Below, one piece after another: positions 15,538 to 26,313 of a stretch of 64,000 nucleotides of DNA. The stretch is from Bacteriovoracaceae bacterium (GTDB lineage Bacteria > Bdellovibrionota > Bacteriovoracia > Bacteriovoracales > Bacteriovoracaceae). Below the pieces are notes generated by a model. It was not told the DNA's origin. It did not search any database and saw only the letters and a list, made by a program, of their open reading frames with translations. A program made the position numbers and the translations under genes. Position 1 is the stretch's first letter. Each line of letters opens with the position of its first letter. The DNA lies in the NCBI GenBank assembly GCA_947446575.1, contig CANFHC010000004.1:91186-155185 (forward strand), read 5' to 3'.

Positions 15538-15609
15538 ATGAAACTTCGCAGGAAGAAGACCCAGCGAAGCTTGATTTCACTTTTAGATAACGTTAAAAAT
15601 AGACAATAA
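15538..15609 (+). CDS. Possible 23-residue basic peptide upstream of dnaN
   Basis: A short frame with ATG at 15538 and stop at 15607-15609, preceded by AGAAAGGGAG, a strong Shine-Dalgarno. The product MKLRRKKTQRSLISLLDNVK plus NRQ is strongly basic at its N-terminus and ends 17 bp before the dnaN ATG. It could be a leader peptide coupling dnaN translation, a very small nucleic-acid-binding protein, or a chance frame. An overlapping ATG at 15534 gives an unrelated 18-residue frame. No family is recognised. Confidence 0.4.
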   Translation: MKLRRKKTQRSLISLLDNVKNRQ

Positions 15610-15626
15610 ATTTATTGGAAAAAATT

Positions 15627-16742
15627 ATGCTTGTTAAAATATCTGTAGCAGAACTCAAAGAAACACTTAATAAAATTCTAAGTGTTGTAGATAAAAAAAA
15701 TACACGTTTAATTTTAAACTTTATTCAAATACAGGCTTTTGAAAATCGTATTGAGATGACTGCAACAGATTTAGAAGTATCAGCTAAGGTAACAACACCA
15801 TGTCTTGTGGAAAAGTCCGGTACATTTTGTGTAAATGCCAAGAATATATTTGATATAGTAAAAGAACTACCAGATAAAGAATTAACAATAGAATTACCGG
15901 AAGGATCTAATAGTTTAAAACTATCGTGTGATAATATCAATTTCACACTCTTAATTTATACAAGTGAAGAATTTCCTCACTTGCAATTTGGTACCACTGG
16001 AAATGAATTTAAATTAAATTCAAATCAAATAATTGAAATAATCAACAAGACATCTCACGCAATTTCAAATGACGAAACAAGATTGTTTTTAAATGGAATA
16101 TATCTACAAGAAGTTGATGGTAAATTAAGATCTGTGGCAACTGATGGTTATAGACTGTCTCTTGTAGAAACAGAATTAACAAATAACAAAATAGAAGCAC
16201 TTATAAATGGAATTATCATTCCTAAAAAAGGCGTAACAGAATTAAAAAAAATAGCAGAAACTTATCCAGATAAAGATATAAGTATTTCTGTAGATGAATC
16301 GTTCATCTATTTGAACGCTAATAATACTTATTTATTAGCCATAAGATTAATTGCCAAAGAATACTTAAAGTATCAGGCAGTCATTCCAAAAAAGACGACA
16401 TTCTTTGCTGATATTGAAAGAAGCGCTTTTTTAAATGCTGTGAGAAGAATAAAAATCATGGCAAATGAAAGATCAAATGGAGTGAAACTTTTAATTAAAG
16501 AAAATGAGATGATAGTCGCGGCTAATCACCCTTCGCTTGGAGACGCACAAGAAAAAATTAATATTCACTATTCTGGAAAAGAATTTGAAATTGGATTTAA
16601 TGCTAAATTTTTACTAGATACGCTTTCAATATTTGGTGATGAAGAAATTCGCATGGAGTTTAATAACGAATTAAGCCCAGTGGCTATTAAGTCATCTAAA
16701 AATCAAAATTTCTTATGCATAGTCATGCCATTGAAGTTGTAA
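15627..16742 (+). CDS. dnaN: DNA polymerase III beta sliding clamp
   Basis: Ring-shaped processivity clamp, 371 residues from the ATG at 15627 (GGA 8 nt upstream); an in-frame TTG at 15615 would add four residues and is less likely. Visible features: the N-terminal MLVKISVAELKETLNKIL, the conserved second-domain motif ATDGYRLSLVE near 175-185, and the C-terminal CIVMPLKL, the usual MPxRL ending with K for R. Codon use is very AT-rich. recF begins 9 bp later, giving the classic dnaA-dnaN-recF-gyrB order. Confidence 0.97.
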   Translation: MLVKISVAELKETLNKILSVVDKKNTRLILNFIQIQAFENRIEMTATDLEVSAKVTTPCLVEKSGTFCVNAKNIFDIVKELPDKELTIELPEGSNSLKLSCDNINFTLLIYTSEEFPHLQFGTTGNEFKLNSNQIIEIINKTSHAISNDETRLFLNGIYLQEVDGKLRSVATDGYRLSLVETELTNNKIEALINGIIIPKKGVTELKKIAETYPDKDISISVDESFIYLNANNTYLLAIRLIAKEYLKYQAVIPKKTTFFADIERSAFLNAVRRIKIMANERSNGVKLLIKENEMIVAANHPSLGDAQEKINIHYSGKEFEIGFNAKFLLDTLSIFGDEEIRMEFNNELSPVAIKSSKNQNFLCIVMPLKL

Positions 16743-16751
16743 TAAAAAAGA

Positions 16752-17849
16752 ATGAGTAATTACAAAATTTCTAAATTGCAAGTTACGAACTTTAGAAATT
16801 TAAATCCGGACATAATTTCGTTTTCAAATGGTATCAATTGCATACTAGGTGAAAATGGAAATGGAAAAACAAACATACTAGAAGCCATTAATGTACTAGC
16901 TACAAAAAAATCCTTTCGTAAAAATACGAGTTTTCCACAATTTTTGAGTATAGACGGTGGAAAACCTGAAATAATATTTTCATCCGTTTTCCACAATCAA
17001 AATGACGATAAAATAAGTTACACATCTAAAATGACAACTGATTCAATTTTATGGTTTTTAGATGGAGCGCCTGTAAAAAAGAAATTGGATATTAAAATTG
17101 TTTTTATAAATCCATTTGATTCATATGGCTTCCATAACAGCGCTAGTGACCGAAGAGAGTGGATAGATTATTTTTTAGGCCAACTAGATTCTAATTATAA
17201 AAAAAATCTAAGCAAGTACACACAGGCATTGCGCTTTAGAAATACATTGCTGTCTAAGAAGCCTTCCAAGTTTAAAGAACAGATAATGGCCTCTGATGGA
17301 GAGCTCAGTTTATTGTCAATGTATCTAACGGCAAGACGTGTTGAGTTTTTAAAAGAGATTGAACCTTATATCGCAGATACTTTTCAAAAGATTTTTTCAG
17401 AAAAGCACAAATTAGAAATTAAACTAGATTCGCGAATTATTAATTTATCAGCAGTGAGTGTGCAGAAAATATTTCTTAACAACCTAGAAACAGATTGTGA
17501 GAGAGGACATACGTCGTATGGTCCACACAAAGATGACTACGTGCTTCTATTTGACGGTTTAAACTCTTTTGATTTCTGTTCTTTAGGCCAACAAAAAATG
17601 AGTTATTTAAGCCTCTTATTTGCCTATATAGAGCTTTTTCGGTATAAATATATGTCCTACCCCATCGTGCTAATTGATGATGTTTCTGGCGAGCTAGATC
17701 AGCATCGATGGCGAAGACTAGTTGAGTATTTAGAAAAACGTGAATTTCAAGTTTTGATAACTACGGCCAACGAAAAATTTAAGGAAGAACTAGATCGAAT
17801 AAGCGGGGCCAATAAAATCTTAATTAAGAACGGCTCAGTGATTCACTAA
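16752..17849 (+). CDS. recF: DNA replication and repair protein RecF
   Basis: SMC-like ATPase that loads RecA at gaps with RecO and RecR, 365 residues. The Walker A motif GENGNGKTN is near 34-42 within LGENGNGKTNILEAI, the conserved DRREWIDYFL follows, then the signature SLGQQKMSYLSLLFA and Walker B with D-loop VLIDDVSGELD. Sequence is divergent in the central arm, but all ATPase motifs are present. Confidence 0.93.
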   Translation: MSNYKISKLQVTNFRNLNPDIISFSNGINCILGENGNGKTNILEAINVLATKKSFRKNTSFPQFLSIDGGKPEIIFSSVFHNQNDDKISYTSKMTTDSILWFLDGAPVKKKLDIKIVFINPFDSYGFHNSASDRREWIDYFLGQLDSNYKKNLSKYTQALRFRNTLLSKKPSKFKEQIMASDGELSLLSMYLTARRVEFLKEIEPYIADTFQKIFSEKHKLEIKLDSRIINLSAVSVQKIFLNNLETDCERGHTSYGPHKDDYVLLFDGLNSFDFCSLGQQKMSYLSLLFAYIELFRYKYMSYPIVLIDDVSGELDQHRWRRLVEYLEKREFQVLITTANEKFKEELDRISGANKILIKNGSVIH

Positions 17850-17886
17850 ACTCTTCTCTCTATAAAAATGGAATTTTGCAACTTAG

Positions 17887-20379
<2,493 letters not shown>

Positions 20380-20423
20380 TGCTGTTCGATTTTAAGAATT
20401 AAAGGATTAAGGAATTAAAAAAT

Positions 20424-22928
20424 ATGTCAGACGAAAACAACACACCAATTAATCACGGAAATATCACACCCGTAGTTATTCAAGATGAGATGAAAAATTG
20501 TTATCTTGATTACGCTATGTCGGTAATCGTTGGCCGTGCCTTACCAGATGTTCGAGATGGTATGAAACCTGTTCACCGCCGCGTTTTATTTGCGATGGAT
20601 TCATTAAATAACTATCACAACAAACCATTCTTGAAATCAGCAAGAGTTGTTGGGGATATTATCGGTAAGTATCACCCTCATGGTGACTCTGCTGTGTACG
20701 GAGCAATCGTTCGTTTAGCCCAAGATTTCTCAATGAGATATCCGCTAGTCGATGGTCAAGGTAACTTCGGATCGATCGACGGCGATAACGCTGCGGCGAT
20801 GAGGTATACAGAGATCAGGATGAAGAAGCTATCAGAACAAATGATGGCCGATTTAGATAAAGAAACTGTAGACTGGCAACCCAATTATGACGACTCGTTA
20901 GTTGAACCAAAAGTACTTCCAACAAAAATACCAAATCTTTTAATCAACGGTTCATCAGGGATCGCTGTAGGTATGGCGACAAATATTCCTCCTCATAATC
21001 TGACTGAGATTATGAATGGATTATTAACTTTGATTGAAACACCAGCAACTTCAATTGATGAATTGATGAAAATTATTCCAGGACCTGACTTCCCTACTGC
21101 GGGGGCCATTCATGGAACAGAAGGAATTCGTTCTGCATACCACACAGGAAAAGGTGTACTGCAAATCAGAGCGAAAATGGACGTTGAACATAACGCTAAA
21201 AAAGATCGTGATTCAATTGTTATCACGGAACTTCCTTACCAAGTTAACAAAGCAAAACTAATCGAGAGAATTGCTGAACTCGTTAACGAAAAAGAAATCA
21301 CTGGAATTTCAGATCTTCGCGATGAATCTTCAAGAGAAGGGATTCGTGTTGTAATCGATCTTAAAAAAGGTGAAATCGCGACTGTTATTATTAATAAATT
21401 ATACAAGTCGACTCCGCTGCAAACTTCATTTGGTATTATTTTCTTATCGATTGTTAACGGCCAACCAAAAGTTCTAAACATTAAAGAACAACTTCTGTAT
21501 TTCTTAGATCACAGAAGAGAAATCGTTATTAGAAGAACTGTTTACGAATTAAAGAAAGCTAAAGAGCGCGCTCATATTTTAGAAGGTTTAAAAGTTGCCG
21601 TTGATAATATCGACGAAATCGTAGAGCTTGTTAAAAAATCTGAAGGACCTCTTCAAGCTAAAACAAAATTAATGAGTAACTACTCATTATCTGAAATCCA
21701 AGCGCAAGCTATTTTAGATATGAGACTACAACGCTTAACAGGTCTTGAGCGCGATAAAATCATTAAAGACTATAACGAGATCATGAAAGAGATTGCTCGT
21801 TTAGAATTAATTCTTGGATCTGATGAAGAAATTACAGCCATTATTAAAACAGAGTGCCAAGAAGTTCTAGAAAACTTCGGTGATAAAAGAAGAACTGAAA
21901 TCGTCGCAAAAGCTGACGAAATTCACATGGAAGATTTAGTAAAACAAGAAGACGTTATCGTTACTATCACTCACAAGGGATATGTAAAACGTATGGCGAT
22001 GGATACATACCGCACGCAAAAACGTGGAGGTACTGGAGTTAAAGGAGCTGATGGAGCAGATGATGATTTCTACACATCTATCTTCACGGCGAATACTCAC
22101 TCTACTCTTTTTGTCTTCACGAACAAAGGCCAAGTATTCTCAATTAAGGTTTATAATATTCCAGAAGGAAATCGTACGACCAAGGGACGAAATATTGTTA
22201 ACTTAATTCAACTTCCAGCTGGTGAAGCTGTTAAGAAAATTATGTGTATGCCAGATTCAATTGAAGGAAAATTCCTGATGATTGCTACTGAGAAAGGGAT
22301 CGTTAAAAAATCTGAACTTTCTGAATACAAAAATATCCGTCAATCAGGATTAACGGCAATTAAAATTATTGAAGGCGATAATCTTCTATCTGTTAGAATT
22401 ACCGATGGATCTAAAGACGTCCTACTTTGTTCTTCATCTGGAAAAATTATTCGTTTTGCTGAAACAGACTGCCGTCCACTTGGTCGCGTGTCTCAAGGAG
22501 TAAAAGGAATTGAGCTTTCTGATGATGAAAAAATTATCGGTATGGAGATTATCGACGATACTGTTGAGATTTTATCAATCACAGCCAACGGATATGGAAA
22601 ACGAACAAGTGCTTCAGAATACCGTAGGCAATCTCGCGGTGGTAAAGGAATCCTGGCGATGAGATTAACTGAGAAAAATGGAGATATAATCGACATTAAA
22701 CCAGTAACAGATAAAGACGATCTAATGATCATTTCGGATAAAGGACAAGTTATCAGAACAAAAATTTCTGGTATCTCGTTGATGGGAAGAACTACTCAAG
22801 GTGTGCGTTTAATCAAACTTAAAGAAGGTGAATTAGTCGTAGCGGTTGAGAAAATTATCGATCCAGATGAAGAATTAGAAACAGAGGTAGCAGCTAGCAA
22901 TGAAACTGCACCAAAAACTGAAGAATAA
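20424..22928 (+). CDS. gyrA: DNA gyrase subunit A
   Basis: DNA-cleaving subunit of gyrase, 834 residues. The catalytic tyrosine is Y128 in [10 protein letters not shown]. The quinolone pocket reads [19 protein letters not shown], keeping serine at the E. coli S83 position (S89) but with glycine at the D87 position (G93). The C-terminal beta-pinwheel has QKRGGTG and a GyrA-box-like QSRGGKG (consensus QRRGGRG), followed by an acidic tail. It starts 44 bp after gyrB. Confidence 0.98.
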   Translation: MSDENNTPINHGNITPVVIQDEMKNCYLDYAMSVIVGRALPDVRDGMKPVHRRVLFAMDSLNNYHNKPFLKSARVVGDIIGKYHPHGDSAVYGAIVRLAQDFSMRYPLVDGQGNFGSIDGDNAAAMRYTEIRMKKLSEQMMADLDKETVDWQPNYDDSLVEPKVLPTKIPNLLINGSSGIAVGMATNIPPHNLTEIMNGLLTLIETPATSIDELMKIIPGPDFPTAGAIHGTEGIRSAYHTGKGVLQIRAKMDVEHNAKKDRDSIVITELPYQVNKAKLIERIAELVNEKEITGISDLRDESSREGIRVVIDLKKGEIATVIINKLYKSTPLQTSFGIIFLSIVNGQPKVLNIKEQLLYFLDHRREIVIRRTVYELKKAKERAHILEGLKVAVDNIDEIVELVKKSEGPLQAKTKLMSNYSLSEIQAQAILDMRLQRLTGLERDKIIKDYNEIMKEIARLELILGSDEEITAIIKTECQEVLENFGDKRRTEIVAKADEIHMEDLVKQEDVIVTITHKGYVKRMAMDTYRTQKRGGTGVKGADGADDDFYTSIFTANTHSTLFVFTNKGQVFSIKVYNIPEGNRTTKGRNIVNLIQLPAGEAVKKIMCMPDSIEGKFLMIATEKGIVKKSELSEYKNIRQSGLTAIKIIEGDNLLSVRITDGSKDVLLCSSSGKIIRFAETDCRPLGRVSQGVKGIELSDDEKIIGMEIIDDTVEILSITANGYGKRTSASEYRRQSRGGKGILAMRLTEKNGDIIDIKPVTDKDDLMIISDKGQVIRTKISGISLMGRTTQGVRLIKLKEGELVVAVEKIIDPDEELETEVAASNETAPKTEE

Positions 22929-23712
22929 ATTTATTGGGGTAGTGATTCTAATCACTACCCTTTTTTTAGCCTCGTGCGATTTCACACCACCAATTAATCG
23001 CAAGATTATTGACGCCCAAAACTACATCACTGAACAAAAATATAATAAAGCAGCTTTTCTCTATGAAGATATTTTAAAGAGTAATCCTGGTCCAGAATTA
23101 CGTTTAAAAATTTGTTATCAGTTAGGAGAATTGTATTCGATCTATTTAGGGGAATATAAAAAATCAGTTTATTACTATAATGAAGTAAAAGATCTGACCG
23201 AAGATCCATTATGGTTAATTAAAACTGAAGAAAAACTCGCTGAAATAAATTTTAATTATAGAAAGAATTATAAAGATGCGATTAAGAACTATGTGAAGCT
23301 TTCAGAGTTTACTCCGAAGCTGAAAAAATATGATTATTTTCAGCTGCAAATAGCACTGTCTTATTATTATTTAAATAATACCGACGAAGCGATAAAGCAA
23401 CTCACAAAAATTCAAACTGACACCAATCACGAATATTTCGTCCGCTCATTTTATTATCTGGGTCTCATCTATTTTGAGAAAAAAGATTTCAACAAGGCTT
23501 TATTTGTTTGGTCTGAGTACTTGAAGCGCGAGACAAAAAAAGAATATATAGTTCAAGCAAAATTTTTAGTCGCAAATATTTATGAGTCTACTGAAAATCT
23601 TAAAATGGCCTATGATATTTATTATTCTATTGCCAACGATTATCCAAATCCTGATGTTATCCAAAATCGACTATCGGCCCTGTATGAGCGACGCGTTTCT
23701 CGCCGGAGATAA
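22900..23712 (+). CDS. TPR-repeat lipoprotein
   Basis: A 270-residue protein beginning with a basic segment, a hydrophobic core and a lipobox LASC, so it should be a lipid-anchored exported protein, with D at +2 favouring inner-membrane retention by the E. coli rule. The rest is predicted tetratricopeptide helices, for example [42 protein letters not shown] and [15 protein letters not shown]. It overlaps the 3' end of gyrA by 29 bp in another frame, implying coupling. It resembles BamD/YbgF-type scaffold lipoproteins in style only; no specific function is recognised. Confidence 0.8.
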   Translation: MKLHQKLKNKFIGVVILITTLFLASCDFTPPINRKIIDAQNYITEQKYNKAAFLYEDILKSNPGPELRLKICYQLGELYSIYLGEYKKSVYYYNEVKDLTEDPLWLIKTEEKLAEINFNYRKNYKDAIKNYVKLSEFTPKLKKYDYFQLQIALSYYYLNNTDEAIKQLTKIQTDTNHEYFVRSFYYLGLIYFEKKDFNKALFVWSEYLKRETKKEYIVQAKFLVANIYESTENLKMAYDIYYSIANDYPNPDVIQNRLSALYERRVSRRR

Positions 23713-23715
23713 ATA

Positions 23716-23925
23716 GTGATCAATAAAATAAAAAATACGAAATGGATAAAAATTATGGGTCTTGCCATGAGTTTGCCCTCAACTATTTTTATTTCCATTT
23801 GGGGCTCTATGCAATTGGCGAAAATGCATATAATAAGTGAAACAGTTGCAATTATTTTATTTCTTGTCATCATCGGCAATATACTTTTTCTAATGGTTTA
23901 CTATGCTAACAAGCGCAAAGATTGA
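23716..23925 (+). CDS. Small two-helix membrane protein, AtpZ-like
   Basis: Sixty-nine residues from a GTG start, 3 bp after the preceding gene. Two hydrophobic helices (about 12-30 and 41-62) and a basic end (YYANKRKD) give the layout of AtpZ/AtpI family proteins, which sit ahead of atpB and help Fo assembly or Mg2+ uptake in other bacteria. Sequence signatures of AtpZ are weak, so the call rests on size, topology and position before the AtpI-like gene and atpB. Confidence 0.55.
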   Translation: MINKIKNTKWIKIMGLAMSLPSTIFISIWGSMQLAKMHIISETVAIILFLVIIGNILFLMVYYANKRKD

Positions 23926-24262
23926 TCTAAAAAAATATTTCCTATATTCAACTAGCCTACTACTTATCGCCTTCGCTTCAAGTAGATCACAAAAAGAATA
24001 TCTCAGTCTTTTGATTGTTTTTTTTGCAGCATGTCTAAATCAATGGATGCTTGTAACAGCAGTACGAGACGCATCAAAAAGTGCAGTAACTGGCGTTCCG
24101 GCTAACAAACTAAAGATGCTTTTTTTGATTATTGGTAAGGTCGCCGTCATAGCGGGCGCCTTAATTTTTAGTGTACAAATTATGGGGAACAGGGTAATTA
24201 TTCCTGTATTAATTTACGTATTACAAATAGCTGTCCTCTACCTGAGTTTCAAAAAAACTTAG
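23903..24262 (+). CDS. AtpI-like membrane protein
   Basis: A 119-residue protein with four predicted membrane helices (about 13-27, 32-52, 71-90 and 95-115) separated by a short polar loop (VRDASKSAVTGVPANK). This fits AtpI, a c-ring assembly factor usually encoded at the start of the atp operon. It overlaps the preceding gene by 23 bp and precedes atpB by 22 bp. The assignment depends on context and topology. Confidence 0.6.
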   Translation: MLTSAKIDLKKYFLYSTSLLLIAFASSRSQKEYLSLLIVFFAACLNQWMLVTAVRDASKSAVTGVPANKLKMLFLIIGKVAVIAGALIFSVQIMGNRVIIPVLIYVLQIAVLYLSFKKT

Positions 24263-24284
24263 AGCGGATCTAGGATTTAAAGAT

Positions 24285-25094
24285 ATGAAAAAACTCTTAA
24301 CATTTTGTGCTTTAGCACTTTCAAGTTCTACTGTTTTTGCAAGCGAAGGTTTTACTTGGCTTTCAAAAGCAGCAACAGTCTCTGGAGTTGAAGAAGCTTT
24401 TCATAACCAAGGGATTCATCACTTCGAACATATCCTTACTTTCTCTTTAGTGGGAATTGCTCTTTTGGTTTGTGGAATTCTTTACCGTTCAAAAGTATCA
24501 AACGTAGAAGCAGCAGCTGTTCCTGAAGCAGGAATCACTTTCAGAAATATTACAGAATTATACGGAACTTTCATCATGGCCCAGTGTCGTGCTGTTCTTG
24601 GAGAAAAAGATGCTCCAAAATATTTTTCTTTCGTAGCTACGATCTTCATTTTAATTTTCTTATCAAATGCAATTGGATTGATTCCTGGATTTTTACCTCC
24701 AACTGAATCAGTAAATACTACACTTGCTCTTGGTATCTTCTCTTTCCTTTACTTCAACATTAAAGGTTGTAAAGAAATGGGAACATTGAATTACCTAAAA
24801 CACTTTGCTGGACCACTTTGGTACATGGCAATTTTGATTTTCCCTATCGAAATTATTTCAACTTGTATTCGTCCAATATCTCTTACTCTTCGTTTATACG
24901 GAAACATGTATGGAGATCATATGGTTCTTGGAATTTTCTCTGAGCTAGTGCCAGTAGGAGTTCCAGTAATCTTTATGCTTTTAGGATTAATGGTTTCATT
25001 TATCCAGGCTTACGTATTTATTATGCTTTCAATGGTCTATGTTAGTTTAGCTACTGCTCATCACGATCATGATGAACACCACGCTCACCACTAA
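24285..25094 (+). CDS. atpB: ATP synthase Fo subunit a
   Basis: Ion-channel subunit of Fo, 269 residues. The N-terminus MKKLLTFCALALSSSTVFA-S looks like a cleavable signal peptide. The essential arginine lies in RPISLTLRLYGNMYGDH, in the penultimate helix region, and the final helix contains FIQAYVFIMLSMVYVSLA, the family's FIQAYVFxxLxxxY motif. It ends in a histidine-rich tail (HHDHDEHHAHH). It is separated from the other atp genes by about 20 kb, across oriC. Confidence 0.97.
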   Translation: MKKLLTFCALALSSSTVFASEGFTWLSKAATVSGVEEAFHNQGIHHFEHILTFSLVGIALLVCGILYRSKVSNVEAAAVPEAGITFRNITELYGTFIMAQCRAVLGEKDAPKYFSFVATIFILIFLSNAIGLIPGFLPPTESVNTTLALGIFSFLYFNIKGCKEMGTLNYLKHFAGPLWYMAILIFPIEIISTCIRPISLTLRLYGNMYGDHMVLGIFSELVPVGVPVIFMLLGLMVSFIQAYVFIMLSMVYVSLATAHHDHDEHHAHH

Positions 25095-25130
25095 TAGAAA
25101 ACCGAACTTTAACTTTTTTAGGAGACACTT

Positions 25131-25463
25131 ATGTCAAAGAAAATGATGGCCCTTATCTCTACTCTAGCTTTCCTTGCACTTACTGGTGCTGCATTCGCTC
25201 AAGAAGGTGCTGCTGCTGCTGCATCTACTGGTGGTGGATGGTTAGGATCTGATACTGCTACAAAATATTTCGCTTACTTCTTCGCACTAGGACTTGCAGT
25301 TTACGGTGGTACAACTGGTCAATCAAAAGCTGCTGCTGTAGCTCTTGAAGGAATCGCACGTAACCCAGCTGCTGCTGATAAAATCCAAACTCCAATGATT
25401 ATTGCTCTTGCTCTTATGGAGTCACTTGTAATTTTCGCTCTTATTTCTTCTAAACTTGTTTAA
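25131..25463 (+). CDS. atpE: ATP synthase Fo subunit c
   Basis: Rotor-ring proteolipid, 110 residues, longer than the usual 75-90 because of an N-terminal signal-peptide-like segment (MSKKMMALISTLAFLALTGA plus AFA, cleaving before QEG). Helix 1 is glycine/alanine-rich with GQSKAAAVALEG, the polar loop is ARNPAAADKIQ, and helix 2 has the ion-binding glutamate in LALMESLVIFAL. The Q...ES combination is partly like Na+-binding rings but lacks the threonine and tyrosine, so the ion is undecided. A strong ribosome-binding site (TTTAGGAGAC) and alanine codon bias fit high expression. Confidence 0.96.
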   Translation: MSKKMMALISTLAFLALTGAAFAQEGAAAAASTGGGWLGSDTATKYFAYFFALGLAVYGGTTGQSKAAAVALEGIARNPAAADKIQTPMIIALALMESLVIFALISSKLV

Positions 25464-25485
25464 TCATAAAAAGAAAAATTAAGAT

Positions 25486-25516
25486 AAAAAAAGGGGAGCC
25501 TAGGCTTCCCTTTTTT
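25486..25516. terminator. Bidirectional terminator between atpE and the SpoU methyltransferase
   Basis: Stem GGGGAGCC (25493-25500) and GGCTTCCC (25503-25510), preceded by seven A and followed by six T. The flanking A and T runs let it stop transcription in both directions, suiting the convergent genes on either side. Confidence 0.88.
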
Positions 25517-25557
25517 ATGTATGCAAATTATTGGCAAAGGCGTGCAGAATATAATTT

Positions 25558-26313
25558 TTAGAGTAAGCTCATGTGTGAAAGAAAAATAGCAGCAGCGTTT
25601 GCTGCATTTAAGTGAGCAACTTGTGGATTTATTTTAATTTTTAGAATGATGTCGGATAGATCCAAGATGTCGTGATCAACCCCGTGTCCTTCACTTCCAA
25701 TTATCAAAACACATTTTTTGGGAAAATTAAAAGTAGCAAGATCTATTGAGCGATCGATATTGGCGGTGGAAATTATAGTGTAGCCAAGATTCCTAAGTTT
25801 CTGAAAATCAGTTCGAACATCTTTAGAGTGATTTGATTTCATTGCAAAAATATTTCCCATGGAAACACGAATGCATCTTCTTAAAAACGGAGAACAAGTT
25901 TTTTCATCAGTAATTATTGAATTGATATTAAATCCAGCCGCAGAGCGAACAATGCTGCCCACATTCTCAGGGGAACTTAATCCGTTTAAAAGAATGATTC
26001 GGTTATCAAGGTATTCAAGTTTTGTATCAGCTGGTTTTTCAATGAGGAAAAGAACTTCGAATTCAATTTTAAATCCCGCGATAGATTCTAATATTTCTTT
26101 TGAAGCAATAAAGTTTGAATCAAAATTGAGTGAATATTTTTCAGCAAAAGATTTTGTGGATAAAGTCTTGAGTACAGCCCTTTTACTGTGGATAAACTGC
26201 AAAAATAATTTTTCGGATTCACAAACAACTAAATTATTGTCATGAAGAACACGATCGCGCATTTGAGTGAACTCAAGAATGCGCGGATCATCTGAAGATG
26301 TTATTTCAATCAT
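25558..26313 (-). CDS. SpoU/TrmH-family RNA 2'-O-methyltransferase
   Basis: A 251-residue SPOUT enzyme that methylates ribose in tRNA or rRNA. The three SpoU motifs are present: LNGLSSPENVGSIVRSAAGF (motif 1), VLIIGSEGHGVD (motif 2, with the GSEG SAM loop) and LKIKINPQVAHLNAANAAAIFL (motif 3, the knot). The N-terminal about 110 residues look like the substrate-binding L30e-like domain. The target nucleotide cannot be told from sequence. Its start overlaps the uvrA stop (ATGA), so it is probably co-translated with uvrA. Confidence 0.88.
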   Translation of the reverse strand: MIEITSSDDPRILEFTQMRDRVLHDNNLVVCESEKLFLQFIHSKRAVLKTLSTKSFAEKYSLNFDSNFIASKEILESIAGFKIEFEVLFLIEKPADTKLEYLDNRIILLNGLSSPENVGSIVRSAAGFNINSIITDEKTCSPFLRRCIRVSMGNIFAMKSNHSKDVRTDFQKLRNLGYTIISTANIDRSIDLATFNFPKKCVLIIGSEGHGVDHDILDLSDIILKIKINPQVAHLNAANAAAIFLSHMSLL

